This document shows positions 13,695 through 22,497 of a stretch of DNA of 36,283 bases, piece by piece. The notes under the pieces are model-generated. The model was not told the DNA's origin. It saw nothing but the letters and a program-made list of their open reading frames with translations, and did not search any database. The stretch spans positions 1-36,283 of IMG/VR virus record IMGVR_UViG_3300028416_000442, one strand, 5' to 3'. Position numbers and translations under genes: made by a program. The DNA comes from a virus. Numbering within the stretch: position 1 is the stretch's first letter; the number at the start of each line of letters is the position of its first letter.

Positions 13695-13969
13695 TTAAAT
13701 GTTTCACTTTTAATTGGCATCCATTCTGTATTGTATTCGGATGCGATTTCGTTTCTTGCATTGCTGGCTGCAATAGCCTTTGCTTGTAGTTTTTTAGCTT
13801 GATCTTCTTGCCTAGGGCGTTCTAGTTTATTAATAAGTCCTAGTACTGTGTTTGCAAACTCTTTGCGACCTTCAAATATATCTTCTGTTCCATCTGTTAA
13901 ACCAGTTACTTTATCATCAAGTTCTTCTTGGCAAACTTGTCTTAAAATGTCTATTGTATGATCTGTCAT
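13691..13969 (-). CDS. Helical protein of unknown function
   Basis: A 92-aa, mostly helical protein. The middle is rich in Lys, Gln and Ala (DQAKKLQAKAIAASNARNEI) and may form a short coiled coil. Not recognised. It lies 14 nt after the membrane zinc-ribbon gene and overlaps the AbrB-like gene by 4 nt. Confidence 0.6.
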   Translation of the reverse strand: MTDHTIDILRQVCQEELDDKVTGLTDGTEDIFEGRKEFANTVLGLINKLERPRQEDQAKKLQAKAIAASNARNEIASEYNTEWMPIKSETFK

Positions 13970-13983
13970 TACTTATTCTCCAT

Positions 13984-14205
13984 TTATTCTGTTGGTTGAA
14001 TTTCACCACAATGTTTACATTTGATTGCTTCTATATGTATTTCTTCTATACAAGCCTGACATACCTTTTTTGGATAGTCTTTTTCTGTTGCCCACATATA
14101 AAGCATCCAAGGCAGGATTACTAAAGTTAAGCCAGTAAAGCCAAAGAGTGTGAATACAATAATAAGGAATAGTATTGTTAACAATGTGCCAACCCATACA
14201 TTCAT
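13984..14205 (-). CDS. Membrane protein with C-terminal zinc ribbon
   Basis: From the ATG at 14205 this is a 73-aa protein with a long hydrophobic stretch (TLLTILFLIIVFTLFGFTGL and on), enough for a helical hairpin or two spans, then a cytosolic tail with C-x2-C...C-x2-C (VCQAC, KCKHC) that should bind one zinc. The ATG shares a base with the thymidine kinase stop (TAATG) and has a GGGAGAG site, so I prefer it to longer starts. The function is unknown; membrane anchoring of a small zinc module is unusual for a phage. Confidence 0.65.
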   Translation of the reverse strand: MNVWVGTLLTILFLIIVFTLFGFTGLTLVILPWMLYMWATEKDYPKKVCQACIEEIHIEAIKCKHCGEIQPTE

Positions 14206-14780
14206 TACTTGCTCTCCCAATGTTCCGAGCAACGAGGCTCGTATGATTCTGCACCACCAACCTTTACTCTATCCGAATGTTGTGTTGCTCTAAGTCTTTG
14301 TGTTTTACCTGCATCCATTCCACATATTGTACAGAATGCTTTAATCTTAACTACTTCGTCTGCTAGTGCTAAACATCTTGATGTAGTTTCAAACGGTACT
14401 CCTCTACTGTCTTGATCTAAACCTGCTACCACAAAGTTTACACCATTGCGTAATCCTTCTTCAACAAACCACATAGTTTCATTCATATCAAAAAACTGTA
14501 TCTCGTCAATGAATACTGTATGGAAGTTGTATGATTTTATTGTGTAGTTGTCTTTGACTAGTTCTAAGTCAATTACTGCAACGGCAGAATGTTTAAGTTG
14601 GTTATGTGTTATAATATGATTTGCATCATATCTATCATCAATAACTGGCTTTAGTACCAAACACTTGTGTCCACCGTGTTCAATAAAGAGCAGTCGTTTA
14701 AGTAACTCACTGCTCTTACCAGCAAACATGGGGCCTGCGATGACCTCAAGTTTGCCTCGTTTCGTTTTGTATGTTTGCAT
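14205..14780 (-). CDS. tk: Thymidine kinase, type II
   Basis: Phosphorylates thymidine to dTMP with ATP. Walker A is GPMFAGKSSELL (16-27), the Mg-binding DEIQFFD segment follows, and a zinc lobe is marked by CTICGMDAGKTQR and the C-terminal GGAESYEPRCSEH, where the last pair is C-x2-H rather than the C-x2-C/H variants more often seen. At 191 aa it is full length for the bacterial/phage type. It starts at the stop of the autotransporter gene (TAATG) and is followed by the membrane zinc-ribbon gene with the same overlap. Together with ThyX it supports dTMP supply. Confidence 0.95.
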   Translation of the reverse strand: MQTYKTKRGKLEVIAGPMFAGKSSELLKRLLFIEHGGHKCLVLKPVIDDRYDANHIITHNQLKHSAVAVIDLELVKDNYTIKSYNFHTVFIDEIQFFDMNETMWFVEEGLRNGVNFVVAGLDQDSRGVPFETTSRCLALADEVVKIKAFCTICGMDAGKTQRLRATQHSDRVKVGGAESYEPRCSEHWESK

Positions 14781-17473
14781 TAAAATGCTACCTTGTAAGT
14801 TAATCCTGCTGTCACTTGATTTTCATCAGTGCCTGCGTAGTTATTACGCAATTCAATATTAGCAGTAAGTGAAGTTGTCTCTGTTAATGTATTTATATAA
14901 AACAGTCCCAAGTCTAACTCTCGCTTGTTTGCTTTCATTGAACTACTGATATCTAAGTTATCAATATCTCCATTAGCACTAACACTATTAGGAATACTAA
15001 AATGTGCATCTCCGCTTGTAATACTAACTGGTAAACTTGCTACAAATCCAAATGTAGTTTTGTCTACAGTTTGTTTAATACCTAGCGTAGCACTGTTAGA
15101 CATCATAGTGTCTGCACCTTTAAGCATCGAGTTAGTGTCAACATTAAGCCTTGTTGCACCCAATGTTGCATTACCCCACACATTAATACCATTGTCAAAG
15201 TCAATACTATCAGTATAACCAAAGTATGCAGTTTCAGAACTGTTAACTGACATTAGCTCACTGTTTGCAAAGTTGCCTAAGAAACTATCTGCTTCATTTA
15301 CAAGACCTACACTAAACTTGTTCCACTGTTGTACAATACTGGCATTACCATTTGTATCATTCAATGCAATATGTGTACCTGAGTTTGTTACAGGAATGAT
15401 TGTGCCTCCATTATATCCAATATAATAGTCTGGAGCAAATCCATATTGACCTGATAGTGTAGCACTTGCAGTACGAGTATCAATTGTTTGTACCATACTG
15501 TTAGCATCAAAGTAAAAGTCTCTGTCGTATTCATCAACTACCATCATTTGACTTAGTGCTGATATGCTAGTGTTTCCACTCATTGCAATTGTACCACTGT
15601 TATTAACATCAACTGTAGCACCATCAATTCTACCTGTAGTTGCTAACCCAATAGCACCCTGTGGTGTTGTTGCTTCGTCTAAGTCTAACATACCTTGTCC
15701 ATGTATATTCTCATCATACTTGGCAAAGTCTTTGTCTGCTGTATTCAACAACAATTTAGACAAGTTAGCGCCTGTCATGTGTGGCCACATTTGATGTACA
15801 ATTGCTACTGCTCCACTAACTACAGGAGCTGCCATTGATGTTCCACTGTTAGTTACATACTCACCATCTTTGTTAGGTGCCGCAATGTAACGACCTGGAG
15901 CCATAATATACCTGTCACTAATCTTTCTACCATTGTTACTAATGCATGTTCCGTCAGCGTCTTGTTCAAAACAAATGGTTCCTGCTTTATTACTGCTTCT
16001 ATGCAAGTCACCTTTACGCTCGTCCCAATTACCTACAATTAGTACACGATCACCTACTTCATCATCTAATGCAATAAAGCCAGGTTGTCCTGCAACATCC
16101 ATACCCTGATTACCTGCAGCTAATACTAGTACTGCTTCATGGCCTTTCATTGCGTTGACTATATTTTTGTAGTGTACTTCTGAAAGACTAAGGTTAGCAA
16201 ATCCATACTTGTCGTATGTCTCGCCATTACGCCCTCTAGTATCAGTTGACTTAAATATACCATCTTCGATTTCAACTAGACTGTTTTTGTATGTAAGGTC
16301 TGCATTATAGTTAGCACTTATATTAATTACATCAGCACCATTGTTAACTGCCCAAGCAATAGCCTCGTCGGCTACTGTAAAGTCAAACATACCAAAGTCC
16401 CATGCTGTCTTGGCAATCAATAAATCGGCATCTGGTGCAACACCCGTAGTACCTACACCATCTAAGTTTGCTGCCGCAATACCTGCCACGTGTGTTCCGT
16501 GTGAGAATCTATTCTTGTCATCTATTGTTTCAGTTCCATTTTTACATAAACCTGTGAAACATTCTGCACCCTTGATACTGCCTTCAAACTCTGAATGATC
16601 CATATCAATACCAGTATCAAGTATAGCAATTGTACTACCTTCACCTGTGTATCCTCGACTCCAGGCAACTGGTGCTCCTACACGTTCTAAATGATTACCG
16701 TAATTTGCAGACAACACATTATTAATGTAATTTTCATTAATATTAGAGTTTACATTCCACACTGCTTGTTTGTATGTTTCTGTATTTTCTAGTGTAACAT
16801 CTGTTCTTGCTAGATATTCTGCTTCAGTTAATACTTTAATAGGTTCTTTTTCATCAGGAATAATAACTGCATATTCTCTGATTAATTCACGTTCTACTTT
16901 AGTATCTGTTTCAACTGTGTTTGTAACATTTGTTGCTTTAGAATCATTAGTAACACCTTTAGTACCATCACTGTATGTTTTAATGGTTTGTACATTTTCC
17001 CAATGGATCTTTTTAATTGGCGTACTAAACACCTTAGTAACAACTGCATACTCTTTGATAGTAGTACCGTTATTTTCTTCTACAACTGAATTAGTCTCAC
17101 TGGTTACAGTAGTTGTACCTCGTTGTACTACTACGCCATTAGTGTTTTTATATTCTGTGCTGACTAGGGTTACTTTTTGATTGTTAGTATCAAGTAATGC
17201 TTGGAACTTTGTAAGCTCGTTTACTTGGAACGCATAGCGTTCTTTCATATTTTGGAACCAACCATAGTGTCCAAACATATGTCCAAATCGATCAATAAGA
17301 GATTTGTATGTTTTATTACTACGCTCGTAATTTGCTATCATTTGCGTAGAAAAACTGATTTGCAAGCCTGTGTTTAGGCCTGTTGCATAATCGTAATAAC
17401 TTTTAAAATTACCTGCATATGCACTTGTAGATACTACCAATGCTAATACAACTGATGCGAATAACTTCTTCAT
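14780..17473 (-). CDS. Subtilisin-type (S8) autotransporter serine protease
   Basis: This 897-aa protein looks like a complete secreted autotransporter. Residues 1-20 are a signal peptide (ending STSAYA). Residues about 21-240 are an unrecognised N-terminal region rich in Thr, Val and Asn. The subtilase domain carries the whole catalytic set: Asp286 in AILDTGIDMDH, His325 in SHGTHVAG, the oxyanion Asn455 in LAAGNQG and Ser546 in NSGTSMAAP. After about residue 600 the sequence changes to a beta-rich passenger and then a C-terminal barrel-like region of about 250 aa with alternating hydrophobic residues, ending in KVAF with the terminal Phe typical of outer-membrane barrels. It has its own strong promoter 30 nt upstream. 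A phage gene for a surface or released protease is unusual; it might process host or virion surface proteins. Confidence 0.88.
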   Translation of the reverse strand: MKKLFASVVLALVVSTSAYAGNFKSYYDYATGLNTGLQISFSTQMIANYERSNKTYKSLIDRFGHMFGHYGWFQNMKERYAFQVNELTKFQALLDTNNQKVTLVSTEYKNTNGVVVQRGTTTVTSETNSVVEENNGTTIKEYAVVTKVFSTPIKKIHWENVQTIKTYSDGTKGVTNDSKATNVTNTVETDTKVERELIREYAVIIPDEKEPIKVLTEAEYLARTDVTLENTETYKQAVWNVNSNINENYINNVLSANYGNHLERVGAPVAWSRGYTGEGSTIAILDTGIDMDHSEFEGSIKGAECFTGLCKNGTETIDDKNRFSHGTHVAGIAAANLDGVGTTGVAPDADLLIAKTAWDFGMFDFTVADEAIAWAVNNGADVINISANYNADLTYKNSLVEIEDGIFKSTDTRGRNGETYDKYGFANLSLSEVHYKNIVNAMKGHEAVLVLAAGNQGMDVAGQPGFIALDDEVGDRVLIVGNWDERKGDLHRSSNKAGTICFEQDADGTCISNNGRKISDRYIMAPGRYIAAPNKDGEYVTNSGTSMAAPVVSGAVAIVHQMWPHMTGANLSKLLLNTADKDFAKYDENIHGQGMLDLDEATTPQGAIGLATTGRIDGATVDVNNSGTIAMSGNTSISALSQMMVVDEYDRDFYFDANSMVQTIDTRTASATLSGQYGFAPDYYIGYNGGTIIPVTNSGTHIALNDTNGNASIVQQWNKFSVGLVNEADSFLGNFANSELMSVNSSETAYFGYTDSIDFDNGINVWGNATLGATRLNVDTNSMLKGADTMMSNSATLGIKQTVDKTTFGFVASLPVSITSGDAHFSIPNSVSANGDIDNLDISSSMKANKRELDLGLFYINTLTETTSLTANIELRNNYAGTDENQVTAGLTYKVAF

Positions 17474-17502
17474 TATAGTCTCCTGACTGTTAATATAACT
17501 AT

Positions 17503-17531
17503 ATTATATGATATAATACGTCAGATGTCAA
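17503..17531 (-). promoter_or_regulatory. Sigma-70-type promoter of the autotransporter gene
   Basis: TTGACA (17526-17531), 17 bp, TATAAT (17503-17508), both exact consensus on the minus strand, 30 nt before the ATG and followed by a CAGGAG ribosome-binding site. It stands in the only clear gap for several kilobases (17474-17549), so the protease has a dedicated strong promoter. Confidence 0.85.
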
Positions 17532-17549
17532 CCGAAATGTCTTGGTTTT

Positions 17550-18119
17550 TTATAGATTTTCGTAAAATTCCCAACCAACGCTCTTGCTGTTAGTATCACC
17601 ACCGATGTTATCTAAGTCTTCTCCATCGTATGTAACGCTATCAATAACCACATCACAATCAATGTTAGTAGCACCAAATTTTAGTTTTTTGGGATCAAAC
17701 TCATCTAAATCAATATCACAACAGAAGAAGTTTCCTTTTTCTGTACTCCATCCTTTAAAATAGTATCCAGCTGGTTGATCATCTGGGTCTGAAATATGTG
17801 TTGATTCTACTTCTGGATCATCGTTTTGATAAACAGTCTCGCCATCTTCGCCTGTTACTACAACCCAACATTGGTCATAAAATGCTCCATGTGAATGGTC
17901 AATGTCATCAATCTCATGCCAGCTTCCAAGAAAACGTGGATCTTCATGATCGGTAATATCGTTACCATCTACTTCTTCGTATGGATCCCAAAATAAGTGA
18001 CTATTAATTCCCTCGTCGTCTTCGTCTTTTACACTCCAATGTTCAAATGCTTCCTTAGTTACAGAACCGAGAACCATCTCGCCTCCGTATCCATTTATTT
18101 CAATTGTAAATGTTTTCAT
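17550..18119 (-). CDS. Acidic protein of unknown function
   Basis: A 189-aa, strongly acidic protein with many Asp and Glu residues (for example DEDDEGINSHLFWDPYEEVD), a beta-like start (MKTFTIEINGYGGEMVLG), and several Trp and Gly positions. Not recognised. The acidity could mean DNA mimicry or calcium binding, but no EF-hand loop is clear. It overlaps the upstream 83-aa gene by ATGA and ends just before the protease promoter. Confidence 0.6.
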   Translation of the reverse strand: MKTFTIEINGYGGEMVLGSVTKEAFEHWSVKDEDDEGINSHLFWDPYEEVDGNDITDHEDPRFLGSWHEIDDIDHSHGAFYDQCWVVVTGEDGETVYQNDDPEVESTHISDPDDQPAGYYFKGWSTEKGNFFCCDIDLDEFDPKKLKFGATNIDCDVVIDSVTYDGEDLDNIGGDTNSKSVGWEFYENL

Positions 18120-18367
18120 TTATCTTCTCCCGAAAGTTTGTTTAGAAATAGTTTTTCTTCTATTCGTTTGCTAACATCTACTCCCATCTCTTCGAGTAGC
18201 TCTGTTAACACTTCAATTTTAAACTGTGCTTCTTTTATTTTATCCTCATATGGATCAATTATAGGCATAGGCTCTGATAGAGTTATATTGGCGCCGGCTA
18301 CTGTATAACTATTATCATTGTATGATTGCTTTACGCTAAAAGTTCCACCTGTTTTATACTTGGCCAT
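18116..18367 (-). CDS. Small protein with C-terminal coiled coil
   Basis: An 83-aa protein: a polar, possibly beta N-terminal half (YKTGGTFSVKQSYNDNSYTV) and a helical C-terminal half (KIKEAQFKIEVLTELLEEMG) likely to form a coiled coil. Not recognised. Starts 14 nt inside the phosphoribosyltransferase gene and ends with an ATGA overlap. Confidence 0.6.
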   Translation of the reverse strand: MAKYKTGGTFSVKQSYNDNSYTVAGANITLSEPMPIIDPYEDKIKEAQFKIEVLTELLEEMGVDVSKRIEEKLFLNKLSGEDK

Positions 18368-18872
18368 AATCCCGTTCGCCTTCCCATGGAAACACTACCC
18401 ATACATCTTCTTCCATCTTATTAATTTCCAATGCAGTATAGTCCATACCATCAAAGCCACTTGCTTGATTGTCTATTAAACAGGCAGTACGAACAGTATC
18501 GCCCCATGCACTAGCATCATATGAAGCACCGCCCATACTTGCTACCCAGTCTTCCCTAATCCAACTAAGTGTCTTGCCAGTGTCGTTAATATCATCAATG
18601 ATTAAAATCTTTTTACCTTCGGCTAATGCATCTTCGGCCATCCACATATTTGATTCTGGTCCATCATAATTAGGATCTGTGTCTCTGAATCTTACATCTA
18701 GTGCATGCATCATAATGCCTGTTTTGTTTGACATCATTACTGCTGGCACAAGGCCACCACGTGTCATGCCTACGATATAATCTGGGCGCCAATTGTCTGC
18801 AAACATAAGATTGTTAATAGTGTCAATCATATGTTCGATATCTTTCCATGTGTAGTGTACCTTGTTTACCAT
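18354..18872 (-). CDS. Phosphoribosyltransferase (purine type)
   Basis: A 172-aa type I phosphoribosyltransferase. The PRPP-binding motif is ILIIDDINDTGKTL (89-102), with an upstream DYIVGMTRGGLVPAV segment (31-45) that is the usual first loop of xanthine-guanine/hypoxanthine enzymes. These salvage purine bases with PRPP to give GMP, XMP or IMP. In this window, guanine salvage could feed FolE with GTP or deal with free guanine released by base exchange at DNA; both ideas are inference. It follows folE by 12 nt in one operon. Confidence 0.85.
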   Translation of the reverse strand: MVNKVHYTWKDIEHMIDTINNLMFADNWRPDYIVGMTRGGLVPAVMMSNKTGIMMHALDVRFRDTDPNYDGPESNMWMAEDALAEGKKILIIDDINDTGKTLSWIREDWVASMGGASYDASAWGDTVRTACLIDNQASGFDGMDYTALEINKMEEDVWVVFPWEGERDYGQV

Positions 18873-18884
18873 TTTAGTTTCCTA

Positions 18885-19583
18885 TTATCTTGGAGCAAAT
18901 TCTTGCTGTAATTTAATGTTATTCATGAACTCTTCTTTAGTAGCAGGGTCCGTTGCAAATGCACCTTTAAGTACTGTAGTCTGTGTTAAACTACTGTGTG
19001 CCATAATGCCTCTGTTCTCACAACATCCGTGTGTTGCTTGAATGTAAACGCCTACATCTTTAGAACCTGTTACTTCACGAATCTCTCTGTTAATATCCAT
19101 TGCAAGTTCTTCTTGTAGAGTTCCACGCCTTGCACACCATTGTGCAATACGAGTATACTTTGATAGTCCAATAAGTTTATCTGCTGCAATTAATCCAATG
19201 TATGCAACACCTGTTACTGGCTGGTGGTGATGTGAACAAACACTTTTAAGTTCACTTCGCACTACTAACATACCATCATACTTTTCATTTGTAATGTTAT
19301 CTGGTTCGTTAGGAAATGCTGTTGCAGGTGGAGCCGTTTCGTATCTCCCTGCCATTAATTCATTGTAATACATTTTTGCTAAACGCTTTGCAGTATCCAT
19401 ACTGTTAGGATCTGTTTTTCTATCAATAACTAATGTATCTAATACTGTTTCAAAGGCAAGTGCTGCCTCATCGATTAGTTCTTCTTTATCGCCATTTTGT
19501 AATACTGCACTAATATTATCACCTGCCCAATATCTAATGCCTTCTTGTTCTAATTTGTTTCTAATTTGTTTCGACTTGCTCAT
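18885..19583 (-). CDS. folE: GTP cyclohydrolase I FolE
   Basis: FolE converts GTP to dihydroneopterin triphosphate, the first step to both folates and 7-deazaguanines. The zinc ligands are visible: C116 and H119 in SVCSHHHQP, and C187 in THGCCENRG. The KLIGLSKYTRIAQWCARR segment that forms the substrate pocket is intact. Length 232 aa fits the bacterial enzyme. It overlaps galE by 23 nt and has its own promoter inside galE, 53 nt upstream. The presence of QueD, QueE and DpdA in the same window argues that it feeds DNA base modification. Confidence 0.94.
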   Translation of the reverse strand: MSKSKQIRNKLEQEGIRYWAGDNISAVLQNGDKEELIDEAALAFETVLDTLVIDRKTDPNSMDTAKRLAKMYYNELMAGRYETAPPATAFPNEPDNITNEKYDGMLVVRSELKSVCSHHHQPVTGVAYIGLIAADKLIGLSKYTRIAQWCARRGTLQEELAMDINREIREVTGSKDVGVYIQATHGCCENRGIMAHSSLTQTTVLKGAFATDPATKEEFMNNIKLQQEFAPR

Positions 19584-20559
19584 TTTTCTTCTCCGAGTTT
19601 ATGACGTGGATGTCATTTTGTTTTTTCCTATACCAATTATATGCGGTCTTAACAATAGTGTCAAGATCATATTTTGGTGTCCAATTTAGTTCTACGTTTG
19701 CTAACTTAGTATTCGCCACTAGTGTAGCAGGATCGCCATTCCTTGCTGGTCCAATTGTAACATTAGGCTCTAATGGAGTGTTACGCTTTACTGCTTCTAC
19801 TATTTGTAGATTACTGTAACCTTCTTTGTTGCCTAAGTTAAAACGATATGCACCTTCATTTGCTTTTGTATATTCAATTGCCTTGTGTATTCCACTAGCA
19901 ACATCTTCTACATGAACATAATCACGCACACATGTTCCGTCTGGTGTATCAAAGTCTCCACCGTTTAGTGTAAAGTCTTTGCCTTCCATAGTCATTTCTA
20001 TAAGTTTAGCAATGATATGTGTAGCGTCTTTTTCTTGTCCCATTTCCATTAATGTATCTGCACCAGCAACATTAAAGAAACGCAAACTAACGCTATTCAT
20101 TCCGTATGCAGTAGCGTAATCACTTAACATGATCTCTGTCATACGCTTACTCCAACCATATGGATTCATAGGAGTGTGTTGTTCTGTTTCTAAACACACA
20201 CCGCCTTCTGGTTCTCCATAAGTTGCAGCACTACTGGCAAACACAAAACTCTTTACGCCTTGATTCTTGCATTTGTCTAGTAATGATAATGTTCCTACGA
20301 CATTATTGTTGTAGTATTTGCTAGGGTTTACAACACTAGGTCCTACTAAACTTGTTGCTCCAATATGAACTACGCTATCAACGTCTAATAGTAACCCTTG
20401 CACTTCAAAGTCTGCATAGTTTCCTACGTGAGTTTCAATGCAATACTTATGTTTAATAGTATTTCTATCTACTCCAACAACTTTATGTCCACTGTCGCTT
20501 AAAAACTTACAGGTTTGTGAGCCTATATACCCACCTGCTCCTGTTACTAGTATCTTCAT
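19561..20559 (-). CDS. galE: UDP-glucose 4-epimerase GalE-type SDR
   Basis: An extended short-chain dehydrogenase: GAGGYIG (7-13) binds NAD, followed by FASSAATYGEP with the active-site Ser/Thr and the Y134-x3-K138 pair in NPYGWSKRM. Later segments NVAGAD, RDYVHVEDV and YNWYRKK fit GalE. It would interconvert UDP-glucose and UDP-galactose or their N-acetyl forms. It lies directly after a GT-B glycosyltransferase with 1 nt between them, so the pair probably modifies a glycan or even the phage DNA or virion. The C-terminal 25 residues are polar and unusual, extending past the normal end. Confidence 0.92.
   Translation of the reverse strand: MKILVTGAGGYIGSQTCKFLSDSGHKVVGVDRNTIKHKYCIETHVGNYADFEVQGLLLDVDSVVHIGATSLVGPSVVNPSKYYNNNVVGTLSLLDKCKNQGVKSFVFASSAATYGEPEGGVCLETEQHTPMNPYGWSKRMTEIMLSDYATAYGMNSVSLRFFNVAGADTLMEMGQEKDATHIIAKLIEMTMEGKDFTLNGGDFDTPDGTCVRDYVHVEDVASGIHKAIEYTKANEGAYRFNLGNKEGYSNLQIVEAVKRNTPLEPNVTIGPARNGDPATLVANTKLANVELNWTPKYDLDTIVKTAYNWYRKKQNDIHVINSEKKNEQVETN
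19636..19664 (-). promoter_or_regulatory. Sigma-70-type promoter upstream of folE
   Basis: TTGACA (19659-19664), 17 bp, TATAAT (19636-19641), both exact, on the minus strand inside the last codons of galE and 53 nt ahead of folE. It would let folE and the genes after it be expressed without the glycan genes. Confidence 0.7.
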
Positions 20560-20560
20560 A

Positions 20561-21742
20561 TTAGTATTTCTCCTCTGCTACATGGTCACGATATCTGTTA
20601 CCACTGCGTAACCAGGTGTTGTGTTTATAACTGCCTTCCATAATATCAATCATACGATCAATAGTACCATTAGTCCAATCACTAATCTTACCCATCTTAT
20701 CACTAGGTGCTTCAATGCCTGCTAGGATTTTACTTACTGCATCTTCCTTGCTCCAAGGCATATAAAGTCTAGTATGATCGTTTGCAAAAGTTTCTGGAAA
20801 ACTTCTATATGCAGGATAAACAACATTACAACCCAATGCATCTGCTTCACTAACTGTATTAGATACCCAGTCTTGCAATGCACAATTAAACATTACTTTA
20901 GAATCATTAACTACATTATAGTAATCATTCTTTTGTAAGTCTTTTAGGATTGTAAGTTTGCCATCCGCTTCCATTTGTAAAGCTCTAGTCAAATACTTTT
21001 CATTGTTACTACGCAACGGTCCGCCACTTAGTACTGCAAATTCAATATTAGGATTAATAGCTTTCACCATCTCAATAACATCCATAAAGAAGTCTGGTTG
21101 CTTCTCTTGATCAAAACGTGCGGCAAATACCACTCTGTCACTGCGTTCTGTCCATGGCTTAACTTGGTTGTTAATTCTGGAGAGCACTTCACTCTTGCCA
21201 AAACTTAAACCTGAAATATTATAGATAGGTGCATTCCAATTAGCAATACGCATATGTGCAACCATTTCTTCGTTGGTTGCAAGAATATGTACATTAGGAA
21301 TCTCATTACACATTTGTTCGTATAACGACATCCATTTGCTCATACCCCATACATGAACAAAGTCATCTGGGTCTACTGCTTGTGCTAAACAACGTAAATA
21401 AATCTGTGGTCGTTGTTCTTCTGGAATTTGACACATAATATATGGAAGACTTTCAATACCTGGCTGAAACATATCTTCAAAAAATACTACATCTTCTCCT
21501 CCGCACTCTCCGTTACGCATCATTTGTACCAGGTTCATGAGCTGGCTCATACCAAAGTACGAACGCCCATGTGCGTCTAACACTTGTCCAACTGAAATTG
21601 ATTTAGTATTGTCAATAGTCTCGCCTGGTACGATTACATAATCTATACCACGCTCTTTAAAAGCCGCTTCACTCCAATCTTGCAACTGTAATGTATAACG
21701 GCCTTCGTAGGGTTCCAACCCCATGTAAAATAGCTTACGCAT
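20561..21742 (-). CDS. GT-B fold glycosyltransferase
   Basis: From the ATG at 21742 this is a 393-aa protein. The C-terminal half has the GT4-like donor domain: VVFAARFDQEKQPDFFMD, then VLSGGPLRS, LKDLQKNDYYNVVNDSKVMF and finally EADALGCNVVYPAYRSFPE, the region that normally holds the E-x7-E donor-sugar motif. The N-terminal half starts MRKLFYMGLEPYEGRYTLQL. Acceptor unknown: host surface glycan, virion protein or modified DNA base are all conceivable. GalE follows immediately. An earlier GTG at 21748 is possible. Confidence 0.8.
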   Translation of the reverse strand: MRKLFYMGLEPYEGRYTLQLQDWSEAAFKERGIDYVIVPGETIDNTKSISVGQVLDAHGRSYFGMSQLMNLVQMMRNGECGGEDVVFFEDMFQPGIESLPYIMCQIPEEQRPQIYLRCLAQAVDPDDFVHVWGMSKWMSLYEQMCNEIPNVHILATNEEMVAHMRIANWNAPIYNISGLSFGKSEVLSRINNQVKPWTERSDRVVFAARFDQEKQPDFFMDVIEMVKAINPNIEFAVLSGGPLRSNNEKYLTRALQMEADGKLTILKDLQKNDYYNVVNDSKVMFNCALQDWVSNTVSEADALGCNVVYPAYRSFPETFANDHTRLYMPWSKEDAVSKILAGIEAPSDKMGKISDWTNGTIDRMIDIMEGSYKHNTWLRSGNRYRDHVAEEKY

Positions 21743-22097
21743 TTTCACCTTCTTCTTTGGCCTTGTTTACTTCGTACCAAAGTTTACCTACGTGGATTTT
21801 CAGCTTCTTAGGGCTTCTATCCTTTTGCATTTTGATTTGGATATCAAAAGTGATTGCATTTTCTTTTTCAGTATCTGCAATCTCGTAACTAAAAATCTTG
21901 TAGCTTCTTTTTAAGTCGCCCAAGTATGAATTAAAAACACTAATAAGTTTATTAGTTTCTACTTCATTGTACATATAGCCATCATATGGAGCAATAATTT
22001 TAAGTAAATCATACTTAACATCATTGATGTTATAATAGCCCATCAGTCTAAAGTATTGTGTACTTGCTGATGTTGTTTCTTTTTTATTATCTGACAT
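21735..22097 (-). CDS. Protein of unknown function
   Basis: A 120-aa protein with charged, mixed alpha/beta character (YNINDVKYDLLKIIAPYDGY, then ITFDIQIKMQKDRSPKKLKI). Not recognised. It lies between the pterin-synthase-like gene and the glycosyltransferase, overlapping the latter by 8 nt. Confidence 0.6.
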   Translation of the reverse strand: MSDNKKETTSASTQYFRLMGYYNINDVKYDLLKIIAPYDGYMYNEVETNKLISVFNSYLGDLKRSYKIFSYEIADTEKENAITFDIQIKMQKDRSPKKLKIHVGKLWYEVNKAKEEGENA

Positions 22098-22103
22098 GAT
22101 ATG

Positions 22104-22496
22104 TCATCCTTGTTTAGGGTTAAAAGTCATTGTTGCGCCGTTCTCATTATCCTCCGCAACACTAATTGTTATTGAACGTCCAGGATATTTGTTGTGAATT
22201 TCCTGTGCTAATTCCTCTGCAATCATCTCACAACTACGATGATTAAGTTCTAGAATATCTGAAGCATATAACGATTCCAACCAGCGTTTGAATTGAATAA
22301 ATTCAATATCTCTGTCGTCGTGGAATACATCAATTGCTACACGGAAGTGAAAAATATGTCTGTGTGCTACACCAAGGAATGAAACATCGTCCCACCCACC
22401 TGTTGCAAGTGCTGGATCATCTTTCGCTGCAGGGTACAAATGTACACCTTCTTTTTGAAATGTTACCCAGATTTGCCTTTGTGTTACATCTAACAT
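22104..22496 (-). CDS. Pterin-synthase (PTPS/QueD-fold)-like protein
   Basis: About 130 aa from the ATG at 22496 (MLDVTQRQIW). The middle reads FLGVAHRHIFHFRVAIDVFH, with a histidine cluster followed by a beta strand, then DIEFIQFKRWLESLY, a segment SCEMIAEELAQEI and a final strand ISVAEDNENGA. This order (His cluster, D/E-hF-x2-hK, then a C- or T-A-E helix, then E near the end) is that of 6-pyruvoyltetrahydropterin synthases and QueD, but catalytic residues are not clearly conserved. It sits downstream of dpdA and upstream of folE, so a role in 7-deazaguanine chemistry is reasonable but unproven. Confidence 0.5.
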   Translation of the reverse strand: MLDVTQRQIWVTFQKEGVHLYPAAKDDPALATGGWDDVSFLGVAHRHIFHFRVAIDVFHDDRDIEFIQFKRWLESLYASDILELNHRSCEMIAEELAQEIHNKYPGRSITISVAEDNENGATMTFNPKQG

Positions 22497-22497
22497 A

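Noticed and set aside
14015-14260. An 81-aa minus-strand frame overlapping the membrane zinc-ribbon gene
   Set aside because: Runs in another frame through the same region; the zinc-ribbon frame has the TAATG coupling and ribosome-binding site.
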